This document shows, in pieces, positions 19,986 to 29,029 of a DNA stretch of 56,891 bases. The notes beneath the pieces were generated by a model. The model searched no databases. It was not told the origin of the DNA and worked only from the letters and a program-made list of their open reading frames with translations. This DNA comes from Nemertoderma westbladi (taxonomy: Eukaryota > Xenacoelomorpha > Nemertodermatida > Nemertodermatidae): NCBI GenBank assembly GCA_032718475.1, contig JAUCBJ010001461.1, positions 1 to 56,891 of the forward strand, written 5' to 3'. The position numbers and the translations under genes are program-made. How positions within the stretch are numbered: position 1 is the first letter of the stretch; the number at the start of each line of letters is the position of its first letter.

Positions 19986-20526
19986 TGTTAGCTTATTCAA
20001 TCCCGCCAACACCCCATAAAGTTATAAGCCGATAAGCAATATTGGGAGCCACGAGATTGGGCAATTAACCAACTCGTGCCATCCCAATAAGAGTGGGAAG
20101 GAAGCACACAATAGAGGGTCAGGGGCCAAACCCCTAACCCAGAGAGAACAGGTGGAGTGAATGGGAATACTCCACGGGGCGCCAACAAGGGTATTAACCA
20201 ATCAGAGGGGGGAATGGCATCGATTGAGTAGCAGTAAGGCCACCGTGCAATATAACCAGTAACCTATTAATCAGTGATTCAGTTATCTCAGTGTAGCAGT
20301 GCTAGCGTAGGTTGGTAGTCAATTAGTTTAGTTAGGGGATCACGGGACTTTAGTTACCGTATCCCGCCTTGTACACATTATATCTATATCGATATCCTAT
20401 GCCCTATTATTATTATACACCGAACTTCAGAACTCAGTTACTTTATTTCACCCTTATACACGGCGGGGACGCGTGGACTAAATTACCACATCGGATAAAT
20501 CGGGATCCCTCCTGGATCCCGTCACA
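19986..20526 (+). repeat. 3' LTR of the BEL/Pao element
   Basis: 541 bp, same ends as the 5' LTR and two substitutions from it (99.6 percent identity). It is followed directly by the target duplication CTACC at 20527-20531. Confidence 0.96.
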
Positions 20527-21587
20527 CTACCCGTCCAGGTACCAGCTCGTAGAGTACATTATGTGCATGGGTAATGGGACTACCCGTCCAGGTACCAGCT
20601 ACACGTAGAGTACATTATGTGCATGGGTAATGGGACTACCCGTCCAGGTACCAGCTATACGTAGAGTACATTATGTGCATGGGTAATGGGACTACCCGTC
20701 CAGGTACCAGCTACACGTAGAGTACATTATGTGCATGGGTAATGGGACTACCCGTCCATGTACCAGCTATACGTAGAGTACATTATGTGCATGGGTAATG
20801 GGACTACCCGTCCAGGTACCAGCTACACGTAGAGTACATTATGTGCATGGTTAATGGGACTACCCGTCCAGGTACCAGCTACACGTAGAGTACATTATGT
20901 GCATGGGTAATGGGACTACCCGTCCAGGTACCAGCTACACGTAGAGTACATTATGTGCATGGGTAATGGGACTACCCGTCCAGGTACCAGCTACACGTAG
21001 AGTACATTATGTGCATAGGTAATGGGACTACCCGTCCAGGTACCAGCTACACGTAGAGTACATTATGTGCATGGGTAATGGGACTACCCGTCCAGGTACC
21101 AGCTATACGTAGAGTACATTATGTGCATGGGTAATGGGACTACCCGTCCAGGTACCAGCTACACGTAGAGTACATTATGTGCATGGGTAATGGGACTACC
21201 CGTCCATGTACCAGCTATACGTAGAGTACATTATGTGCATGGGTAATGGGACTACCCGTCCAGGTACCAGCTACACGTAGAGTACATTATGTGCATGGTT
21301 AATGGGACTACCCGTCCAGGTACCAGCTACACGTAGAGTACATTATGTGCATGGGTAATGGGACTACCCGTCCAGGTACCAGCTACACGTAGAGTACATT
21401 ATGTGCATGGGTAATGGGACTACCCGTCCAGGTACCAGCTACACGTAGAGTACATTATGTGCATGGGTAATGGGACTACCCGTCCAGGTACCAGCTACAC
21501 GTAGAGTACATTATGTGCATGGGTAATGGGACTACCCGTCCAGGTACCAGCTCGTAGAGTACATTATGTGCATGGGTAATGGGACTA
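20527..21587. repeat. 52/56-bp minisatellite, middle block (about 19 copies)
   Basis: Same unit as 3621-6354. Variant markers recur at exactly 448 bp (CCATG for CCAGG at 20756 and 21204; GGTTAATG at 20851 and 21299), so an 8-unit block of 56-bp repeats was duplicated. The block is bounded by the BEL/Pao 3' LTR and the CR1-like element. Confidence 0.96.
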
Positions 21588-21653
21588 TTCGTACTAATAC
21601 TGCTGTACTAATACTGCTGAAATATTATAACCTATCAATATCGTGAGATTATT

Positions 21654-22034
21654 ATGGCACCTTGCTGCGTCTGTTCCGCTACAAGGGGACGTTGCAATAA
21701 ATGCAGCTGCGTTAACGACCAAAGGAAATGTACAAACTGTGCGCCAAATAAACGCGGCCTCTGCTCTAACTCCGGTAAAAAAGCAAACAGCTCTGTTACC
21801 TCAAATAAATCGGCGGATTTAAAGCGGAGACAATCGTTATCGGTAGGCCAACCGGTTACGGTACCAGATGGCCTTAGGAGGAAATCGGCTGTGTACAACC
21901 ACAAGGTAGGACTACCAGTATTGGGTAAACCCGGAGATCCCAAGAACACAGAAAGTGTTCCCCAGTTAACTGTAAAGAAGGATCACTCCGCTGACCCCTA
22001 TAAGATAGAGGATCTGGCAGACGACGGATCTTGA
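21654..22034 (+). CDS. Cys-rich N-terminal ORF of the CR1-like element (126 aa)
   Basis: Starts at ATG 21654, about 65 bp into the element. The first 40 residues hold a dense cysteine module (PCCVC..RCNKCSC..KCTNC..GLC), a pattern I associate with the ORF1 N-terminus of some non-LTR elements of marine invertebrates. It is presumably metal-binding and may bind RNA. The rest is basic and polar. It stops at TGA 22032-22034, overlapping by four bases the frame of the next ORF, which is open from 22004 and has no early ATG. The two may therefore be one ORF1 separated by an indel, or be linked by recoding or reinitiation. Confidence 0.7.
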   Translation: MAPCCVCSATRGRCNKCSCVNDQRKCTNCAPNKRGLCSNSGKKANSSVTSNKSADLKRRQSLSVGQPVTVPDGLRRKSAVYNHKVGLPVLGKPGDPKNTESVPQLTVKKDHSADPYKIEDLADDGS

Positions 22035-25000
22035 GATTAAGGAAGATACCGGTACCTTGCGGGTCGCCGACTCCGGTATCCAACCCTCCTCCTCCAGTCG
22101 AGGGTTCAGCTTCCGGGTCGCCATCTCCGGGATCCAACCCTCCTTCTCCTCCGGTCGAGGGCTCACCTTCCGGGTCGCCATCTCCGGGATCCAATTCTCC
22201 TTCTCCTCCAGTCGTGGGTTCAGCTTCCGGGTCGCCATCTCCGGGATCTAACCCTCCTTCTCCATCTCCTCCAGTCGAGGGTTCACCTTCCGGGTCGCCA
22301 TCTCCGGGATTCAACCCTCCTTCTCCTCCAGTCGAGGGTTCACCTTCCGGGTCGCCATCTCCGGGATCCAACCCTCCTTCTCCTCCAGTTGAGGGTTCAC
22401 CTTCCGGGTCGCCATCTCCGGGATCCAACCCTCATTCTCCTCCAGTCGAGGGTTCCGTTTCCGGGTCGCCATCTCCGCGATCCAACCCTGCTTCTCCTCC
22501 AGTCGAGGGTTCACCTTCCGGGTCGCCGTCTCCGGGATCCAACTCTCCTTCTCCATCTCCTCCAGTTGAGAGTTCACCTTCCGGGTCGCCATCTCCGGGA
22601 TCCAACCCTCCTTCTCCTCCGGTCGAGGGTTCACCTTCTGGGTCGACAAATCTGGGATTGGATCGGGCTGTGGTGGAGCCGGATGGGGAGCTGGTCTCTG
22701 GTTCACTGGATCAGATTTCGTATGAGATTTCCAATTTGAGCGCAAACAAATCAAACCAACACCAACTAGACCCAGGTGTGGCTCCATTTCAGCCATCGCA
22801 TTATGCTGGTAAGTGTCCCGGAAATCAAGAGAAACATGAAACTGCCTTGGTAGAGGGATCAAAGAATTTCAATCAAGCCTGTCACGTAGAAGTCTATCCC
22901 TGTAGTCAATCAAATTTTCGACATGACAACTCAAAGGCAATTAAGGATTATTTGCAATGTTGTTCTGATGCTAAGCCTGGTACTAGGGGACTTGTTCTTC
23001 AATCAGTTGCAGATTTAAATCTCCTTAACACCCGAGATTGGCTAACTGACTCCATACTTGAGGGGTTTCTAAGTTTAGTTGAACGAAACATTCCTCACAC
23101 TTCCTACGTTAGTTGCTGTCTTACAACTAAATTACAATCTTTGGACTGGGTTGAAGGGACACGAGTCTACGATAATTTAAGTGCTGTGAAGTATATTGCA
23201 AAGGCTTATTATGGAAAATTTAATACTGATGGTCTTCAACCAAGATATATTTTCTTCCCGGAATGTCAGAGCAATCATTTTATACTTCATATAGCTGATA
23301 CCCTGACCAGGCAAGTTGAATGTATTGATTCACTAAATATAAATGTACCTACAGCCACTACTGAGGAAATCTGCAAACTGTTGGCATTAATTGATGAACT
23401 GTCTCCTGAAACGGAAGAAAGACACAAAAAAATTTGGTTTTCAGCTGTCTCGACAAGGAAATTCGCGAAACAAAGAAACAGTATTGATTGTGGAGTTTTT
23501 GTGTGCTACTATGCTCTAGCCTGCGGTTTAAATACTGTTGTTCTCCCAGATGTGGTGTTTGATAGTGCGAAAGCACGCAAGTGGATTCTTGAATGCCTGA
23601 CAGAATGCAAACTAATTGAATCTGCAGGTATCTTTAGTTTTTCTCAGATACAACGAGGAGAAAAAAGATATCAAAATACTTTCGATAAAAATAAGGAGAA
23701 TTTCTGTCTAAGTATGGATTCGGTTTCTACTAAGCGACTACAAAATTCATTGGGAAACCAGGAAACAAGTTCCTTTGACTCCACTGAAGACCCTGGATAT
23801 AAGCAGAAAAATAATCATATTAATACTTCGGATGGATCAATTTTTCATCAGATCATGCAACAACCGCGACAATTTGCGATTAAACAGATGATGAAAATGT
23901 ACACAACTGAAGAATGTAATGTTTTGAGAAGTCAATTTTTTACTGACATAAAATCTTTAATGTCCCCAACAAACTCTGTCACATTGCAGCTACGTTCCAG
24001 GGCGGCACTAAAGGAGCTGGTCACTGACATTTATGAGATCTACAAATGCAAAGAATCAAACAATTTCACAGAATGCTGCAAGCGCCGGCTTAAAAGGAAG
24101 GAGCTCAACAGTGATGGGTCCACATCTCTGGAGGATGTCCATCAGGAATGTATAAATTCCTCTGCCGTACTCCAAGGTAGACTCAGCCAGACAGAGACTC
24201 ATATAACATCATTAAAGCAAGAAGTGGGTTTTCTACGTGAAGAATTAGAGCATGAAAGACGGCTGAGAAACGTCCTTCAGTATCAGATGGAAACATTAAC
24301 AAGATTGATCAAAGGGAATGCTGAACAACAAGTTGAGAGTACTAAAGATAACAATCAGACACAGCCTATGAAAGAAAAACCAATTACAAGTGTAACTATT
24401 GCTCAGAATGTATGTCAAGCATCAATCAAGGGATCCCAAGATGACTGTTTCATAGTGATTGATTCCATAGGTGATACAGATAATGAGTTTCTTGATACCT
24501 TTGGGAAGAAAGAACCGGAATATACCATAGTCAAGTCAAAGAATTGCACAAGGAAACGCGTTAACTTCATTAATCAAAACGGAAGTCACGCATTTCAGAT
24601 ACCAGTCTCTAACAGGTACACTTTTCCAGAGATAAAACAGACTGAAAGTACCGAAAGTGTTACAAATACAAAATCCAGCTCTCTTCCAAAACAACAACAT
24701 TTGAACACAATTAATGTCACAGTGAATAATAAAATGGAAACAAAGAACAAAGACTTAAAGACCAACTTTTCATGTAGGGATATGGATAAACATGATGTTA
24801 AGAGAAAAGAAAACGACTCACATAGAGAAAAGGGGAATTCAAATAATGGCAGAAAACAACTTGAATCACAGGTGTTTTTTGTAAATGGTATTAACTGCAA
24901 ACATACAGAGGAAGACATTGTCGCCTATGTAGAACATCGCGGGGCACGTATTCACCGTATAACCACAAGAATCTGTGATGGAATTAAAAACATGAAGCTC

Positions 25001-25240
25001 ATTATGGAGAGAAACTGTAAACAAGATCTTTTGGAGCCATCTTTCTGGCCAGATGGTATCACTTGTGTTAGATGGGAAGAACGCGCAACTGCTTATAATA
25101 CTCCATTGGAGTTTAAAGAGAGAGACTTGTCAGAGTATGTAGAATTGGATAACTGCCTTTATCCAGTAGAAAGAGATTTCAGCCCCAAGCAATATCATTA
25201 TAGGGTAACTGAAGGGAGAAGAAAGAGGATTCGTGTTTAA
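22031..25240 (+). CDS. ORF1 protein with Ser/Pro repeat, Ulp1-like cysteine protease, coiled coil and RRM-like C-terminus
   Basis: Open from 22004 with no early ATG; numbered from 22031. Residues about 10-205 are a tandem Ser/Pro/Gly repeat of about 19 residues (57-bp units, some with an extra Ser-Pro pair). Residues about 330-500 match the C48/Ulp1 (SUMO protease) fold with a complete catalytic set: H416 in NHFIL, D433 in CIDSL, Q481 and C487 in the Q-x-N-x2-DCGVF motif. A coiled coil is likely at about 705-775. Residues about 945-1015 (VFFVNGI..., then WPDGI) resemble the RRM-like domain of CR1/L2 ORF1 proteins. The likely role is RNA binding in the RNP, with a protease acting on a SUMO-like or self target; the substrate is unknown. 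The final codons overlap ORF2. Confidence 0.88.
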   Translation: MRLRKIPVPCGSPTPVSNPPPPVEGSASGSPSPGSNPPSPPVEGSPSGSPSPGSNSPSPPVVGSASGSPSPGSNPPSPSPPVEGSPSGSPSPGFNPPSPPVEGSPSGSPSPGSNPPSPPVEGSPSGSPSPGSNPHSPPVEGSVSGSPSPRSNPASPPVEGSPSGSPSPGSNSPSPSPPVESSPSGSPSPGSNPPSPPVEGSPSGSTNLGLDRAVVEPDGELVSGSLDQISYEISNLSANKSNQHQLDPGVAPFQPSHYAGKCPGNQEKHETALVEGSKNFNQACHVEVYPCSQSNFRHDNSKAIKDYLQCCSDAKPGTRGLVLQSVADLNLLNTRDWLTDSILEGFLSLVERNIPHTSYVSCCLTTKLQSLDWVEGTRVYDNLSAVKYIAKAYYGKFNTDGLQPRYIFFPECQSNHFILHIADTLTRQVECIDSLNINVPTATTEEICKLLALIDELSPETEERHKKIWFSAVSTRKFAKQRNSIDCGVFVCYYALACGLNTVVLPDVVFDSAKARKWILECLTECKLIESAGIFSFSQIQRGEKRYQNTFDKNKENFCLSMDSVSTKRLQNSLGNQETSSFDSTEDPGYKQKNNHINTSDGSIFHQIMQQPRQFAIKQMMKMYTTEECNVLRSQFFTDIKSLMSPTNSVTLQLRSRAALKELVTDIYEIYKCKESNNFTECCKRRLKRKELNSDGSTSLEDVHQECINSSAVLQGRLSQTETHITSLKQEVGFLREELEHERRLRNVLQYQMETLTRLIKGNAEQQVESTKDNNQTQPMKEKPITSVTIAQNVCQASIKGSQDDCFIVIDSIGDTDNEFLDTFGKKEPEYTIVKSKNCTRKRVNFINQNGSHAFQIPVSNRYTFPEIKQTESTESVTNTKSSSLPKQQHLNTINVTVNNKMETKNKDLKTNFSCRDMDKHDVKRKENDSHREKGNSNNGRKQLESQVFFVNGINCKHTEEDIVAYVEHRGARIHRITTRICDGIKNMKLIMERNCKQDLLEPSFWPDGITCVRWEERATAYNTPLEFKERDLSEYVELDNCLYPVERDFSPKQYHYRVTEGRRKRIRV

Positions 25241-28200
25241 CAATAAAGATGGATCTGGTGCTCAGGATGGTGCTACAGCGCTCAATTCTAATGGCTCCGG
25301 CTTGGATGCAAAATGCACCAATTTTAAAGAAAATAATTCTGCTGTAGTTACCAAAACTAATTTGAACTGCCTGACTTTTAATGTAAGGGGAGCACTTAGC
25401 AATATGATGTACGTCGATAAATTGTTGGATGAACATAATGTAGATATTTGTGGAATACAAGAACTATGGTTGGATGGGACGGAATGTGAAAAAATTTGGT
25501 GTGAAAGCTTTAAAAATAATTATGAATGCCTATATATTCCTGGCCATCAAACTAAACATTGTGCAGTAGTTCGTGGGGGAGTCGGCTTGCTCATTAGGAA
25601 AAACCTATTTGACTACATTATGCCGCTCGAATCTAGCAATGACATCATAGGTATCAAGGCTACTTTGGGTAACTTGGATTTGTTAGTGCTGAATGTATAT
25701 GCTCCGGATGCTGGTAAACCAGTTAGTGAATTTTATGACTTCTTAGGTCGCCTGACAAACATCCTAAAGTCGTACCCAAATAGTCTCCCGATACTAATTG
25801 GCGACTTCAACGCTGATGTTGGGCCTCTGCAGGGACTGCGCTTTAGTCGAGAACATGCATCAGCTAGGGGAAAAATATTTCATGAGTTTTTAATGCAACA
25901 AGGTATTCATGCAGTGGACACTTTCTCAGCTTTTCAAGGTCCAACTGTAACTTTTCATGGACGCAACAAATCATACATCGATCACATAGTGACATCTAGG
26001 TCTGGAGCAAATAGTATTCATCAAGGCTTCGTTTTTGGTATGGATGAGGTTCACAATAATTCTGATCATGTCCCAGTCCTCGTTTGTTTTAAACTAGAAG
26101 TAAAACGTGAAGAAAAAGAAAAAAATTCAACAAAAAATGTACAAAGGATACATCGTTTTGCGTGGGAAAAGTGCAGTAAGGAAAAGCTATCTAAGTATAT
26201 GCAAGAAACCGAGCACAAGTTGAATAGGCTAAAGGACATTGTTTCCTGTTTTGATCGAAAGTGGACAAAGAGGGACATAGATTGGTACGGTCATTCGCTG
26301 AAAGCAATATTTTATGATACTGCCTATGAATATATACCCAAGAAACAGCACAAAAAGAAGTCGAACAATATCAGGGTGCGAAATAAAAAACTACTGGAAA
26401 GATGCCAAACATCTAAAAAGTTATATAATATTTGGTGTGAAAGGGGTAAGGATTCGGGTGACACTTTTGGACAGATGTTTCAAGATTCCAAGCGTGCAAC
26501 GAGGCACCTTAAAAACTGGCTCACCAAGCAACACTTATCCAAGCGCATTGATCATTTAATTGGCAGTTACAGACACAACCCAAGTGGATTTTGGAATTTT
26601 GTAAATAATAAACGGAAAGATACCACGGCTGAATCCATGAGAGGTCCTCTCACCGACTATTTATGTAATCAGCTACAAAAGGACAGTTCTCAACCGAAAA
26701 ATATAAATAGTTTACTTGAGAAGCTAAGTTCAGCTTGTAGTCAAACTGAGGCACCAGTCATTTCTGAAAAGTTGGTTGAACGGACAATCCTACTTCTCAA
26801 CAGAAATAAGTCCCCAGACAAGCAGATGATGACTGTAGAGCACCTTTTATATTCGGAGAAAGAAGTTGTGTGCTACCACGTAACAAAGTTATTAAATGAG
26901 TCCATATCTCTAGGATGCCTGCCTGATTTCTTTGGGGAGACTGTAGTCACCTGTATCTACAAAGGGAAGAAAAAGGATGTTTGTGCACCATCGTCATATC
27001 GTCCAATATCATCTATCAGCATATTTGGCAAGGTACTCGAAGGAGTATTACTTAGGGAGTATCTTTTTCTGGAACCCAGTCCTCAGCAGTTGGCTTATCA
27101 ATCGGGAATTGGCAGTGATGTAATTCTCAGTGCTGTACTTGAGTGTATAGAACATTATCGCAGGCATGGATCTGGAGTATACGTTTGTCAGCTGGATATC
27201 TCGGCGGCATATGACGGAGTCGACCAGATTAAATTGTTTCAGAGGATGTCCGATGTCATCAATCCGTACATCTGTAGAATTCTGGTTGTTTATTATCAGC
27301 TTAGTCGTCTTTTCATAAACATAAATGGCCTTGTATCGGAAAATGGTTTCACTATGCTTAATGGAATAAAACAAGGGTCCATTCTATCTCCAGCCCTGTT
27401 TAACTATTACACAAATGGGATGTTTACAAATATTTATTCATGCAATGGTCAAAGTAAGATTGGTTGCCGAATATATAATGAGTTGTTTAGTGCTCTTGGA
27501 TATGCTGATGACATCCTTCTGATGGCAAGTTGTCCACGGGATATGGAGAAGTTGGCAACTCGTATAGAAACACACATAACCAAACTAGGGCTGCGGTTGG
27601 AAGACTCGAAGATAAATTGGATATATCTATCTCCTTGGAATACAGCGGAGAATAAACCGCCTCCAACTCTGTTTTTAAATGGTCGACACCATGATATGTC
27701 ACAGTCGATAACTTTCCTTGGTGTTAATATCCAAAGGTCTTGGCAAAATAAAGTAAATGTGTTGGCTAATACAATCCAGGCTCTGGCAATATTGGCTGAT
27801 CGATTCCATAAGCAAGGTTGGACTACCAAACACTATCCAGTGGAAAAAGTGGCACTTTTATGGAGATCAATTGCTTTATCCTCGTTCTTATACCGACACA
27901 AATACTCGATTGGTGCTCTGAAGAAATTTGAGAAAGCCAAGTTAGATGCATATTATCGCCAGAAGCTGAGAGGTTTGCTTCACTTGGGGCCGTATGTGTC
28001 GAATGAAACACTAAACCATCTGTTTGGAACAGATAGTTTATCTGTGGGAGCCTATAGATCGTGTCTTGGGACCCTACTGCGAGGTCTATCTACTCCCAAT
28101 TACAATCTACAAGTGATTTTTAGGTTGGGTGTTCAAAATAACGCGTTGGGAAATCCAGGGACGTATCAAGGCTTAGGGGGCACGTTAAGATATGCCATAC

Positions 28201-28406
28201 AAGAGCATAGTCTTCCCTCGATTAAATCGCTGTGCAACTATCAGTACTGCGATAAATCGCTTAAGGAACGACTATCTCCCCCAGAAGTCTCAGCAGTTTC
28301 TCAAATGTCAGCTAATTTTATTTCAAACACTTTTTCAATACCAGGTGTATCTTTTCGTTCAAAGCATAAGCACATAAAAGAATATTTCAGAATATTTGAA
28401 TTATGA
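25233..28406 (+). CDS. ORF2: AP endonuclease and reverse transcriptase of the CR1/L2-like element
   Basis: A frame of about 1057 codons, +1 relative to ORF1. The first in-frame ATG falls inside the endonuclease domain, so translation must come from ORF1 by frameshift or reinitiation. AP endonuclease: FNVRG near residue 48, catalytic E77 in QELW, D191/N193 in GDFNAD, SYIDHI, and SDH at 277-279. Reverse transcriptase: YRPIS, QLDISAAYD (D655), GIKQGSILSP, and the catalytic YADD at 757-760. No C-terminal zinc knuckle is seen. The endonuclease nicks target DNA and the RT primes on the nick. All catalytic residues are present and no internal stop exists, so the protein may be active. Confidence 0.93.
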   Translation: MFNNKDGSGAQDGATALNSNGSGLDAKCTNFKENNSAVVTKTNLNCLTFNVRGALSNMMYVDKLLDEHNVDICGIQELWLDGTECEKIWCESFKNNYECLYIPGHQTKHCAVVRGGVGLLIRKNLFDYIMPLESSNDIIGIKATLGNLDLLVLNVYAPDAGKPVSEFYDFLGRLTNILKSYPNSLPILIGDFNADVGPLQGLRFSREHASARGKIFHEFLMQQGIHAVDTFSAFQGPTVTFHGRNKSYIDHIVTSRSGANSIHQGFVFGMDEVHNNSDHVPVLVCFKLEVKREEKEKNSTKNVQRIHRFAWEKCSKEKLSKYMQETEHKLNRLKDIVSCFDRKWTKRDIDWYGHSLKAIFYDTAYEYIPKKQHKKKSNNIRVRNKKLLERCQTSKKLYNIWCERGKDSGDTFGQMFQDSKRATRHLKNWLTKQHLSKRIDHLIGSYRHNPSGFWNFVNNKRKDTTAESMRGPLTDYLCNQLQKDSSQPKNINSLLEKLSSACSQTEAPVISEKLVERTILLLNRNKSPDKQMMTVEHLLYSEKEVVCYHVTKLLNESISLGCLPDFFGETVVTCIYKGKKKDVCAPSSYRPISSISIFGKVLEGVLLREYLFLEPSPQQLAYQSGIGSDVILSAVLECIEHYRRHGSGVYVCQLDISAAYDGVDQIKLFQRMSDVINPYICRILVVYYQLSRLFININGLVSENGFTMLNGIKQGSILSPALFNYYTNGMFTNIYSCNGQSKIGCRIYNELFSALGYADDILLMASCPRDMEKLATRIETHITKLGLRLEDSKINWIYLSPWNTAENKPPPTLFLNGRHHDMSQSITFLGVNIQRSWQNKVNVLANTIQALAILADRFHKQGWTTKHYPVEKVALLWRSIALSSFLYRHKYSIGALKKFEKAKLDAYYRQKLRGLLHLGPYVSNETLNHLFGTDSLSVGAYRSCLGTLLRGLSTPNYNLQVIFRLGVQNNALGNPGTYQGLGGTLRYAIQEHSLPSIKSLCNYQYCDKSLKERLSPPEVSAVSQMSANFISNTFSIPGVSFRSKHKHIKEYFRIFEL

Positions 28407-29029
28407 GATATGATAGCCTGTGAATTTTCCATTTTAAGTTGCATTATGTCGTGCACTTAGTAGCCTATTTTGTTATGTAAACCAAGTAGATTACACTGTA
28501 CTTGTCCAGTTTCTAGATCTAAGGAGATTTACCCTCTGTATTTTCGCGATCTTGGGTTCCATACAGTATGTCGTGCATTTTAGCGGTAGGAGACTACCCA
28601 CCCAGTACCCAGTGCAGATTTCTCGGGTTTCTAAATGTAAATCTAGTAGGAGTCTACCCAGTACCCAGTGCAGATTTCTCGATTTGATCGTGTTATGTTT
28701 GATTTTGTTTGATTCAATTGTTTAATTTTAAACCTAGCAGGATTTTAGTACACGAGGTCTATTATATATCCTGATATTTGTGGTTTTAATGTCACTTCAC
28801 AATTAGGGTAGGGAAAAGACGTGATGCTTTTTGGTTTTGGGTGCATTTAGAATGCCGTGCTGTGTAACCCCATTTAACGGTAACTTACCTACCATTTTAT
28901 TACTGTGCATTTTAACCTTCACTTTCAATGCGGTTTTAATGTTTTGATGATTTTTAAGTTTTTACTGTTTGAATAAATGCCAGCTAGACTGGTGCTGCGC
29001 GCGTTTGCGCGATAATCTAATCTAATCTA
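28407..29029 (+). other. 3' UTR, 3' stem-loop and pentanucleotide tail of the CR1-like element
   Basis: Non-coding. A direct repeat around ACCCAGTGCAGATTTCTCG occurs twice (about 28605 and 28663). A GC stem CGCGC-GTTT-GCGCG (28998-29011) precedes the tail ATAATCTAATCTAATCTA. A small hairpin followed by short tandem repeats is the typical RT recognition end of this group. Confidence 0.75.

Larger units (their letters stand above)
6355..20526 (+). mobile_element. BEL/Pao LTR retrotransposon, 14.2 kb, with an additional third ORF
   Basis: A complete element bounded by two 541-bp LTRs (TG...CA) that differ at only two positions and are flanked by the duplication CTACC. Order: 5' LTR, leader, a very long gag broken into several frames (6976-11243), pol with protease, reverse transcriptase, RNase H and integrase (11240-15519), a hairpin minisatellite (15640-16262), a third ORF with three zinc knuckles (16746-19154), a hairpin and polypurine tract (19950-19985), 3' LTR. 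The protease DSGA motif, the YVDD reverse transcriptase with typical Pao flanks, and a DUF1759-like gag segment place it in BEL/Pao. About 14 kb is long for the superfamily; the extra length lies in the gag N-terminus, the internal repeat and ORF3. The high LTR identity indicates recent insertion, yet gag-pol is frame-disrupted. Confidence 0.95.
21588..29029 (+). mobile_element. full-length CR1/L2-like non-LTR retrotransposon, 7.4 kb
   Basis: The element interrupts the 56-bp minisatellite (GGGACTA before it, CTACCCG after it) with at most a few bp of ambiguous duplication. Order: short 5' UTR, Cys-rich ORF (21654-22034), ORF1 with Ulp1-type protease (22031-25240), ORF2 with AP endonuclease and reverse transcriptase (25233-28406), 3' UTR, a small 3' stem-loop and a (CTAAT)n-type tail. 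The AP-type nuclease, pentanucleotide tail, 3' hairpin and little or no target duplication fit the CR1/L2/Jockey group. The precise clade needs a phylogeny. ORF1 and ORF2 are long and undamaged, so the copy may be young. Confidence 0.92.

Noticed and set aside
21966-22862. Minus-strand ORFs with repeated acidic or basic motifs under the Ser/Pro repeat
   Set aside because: Reverse complements of the ORF1 coding repeat. The forward frame continues into a complete Ulp1 domain.
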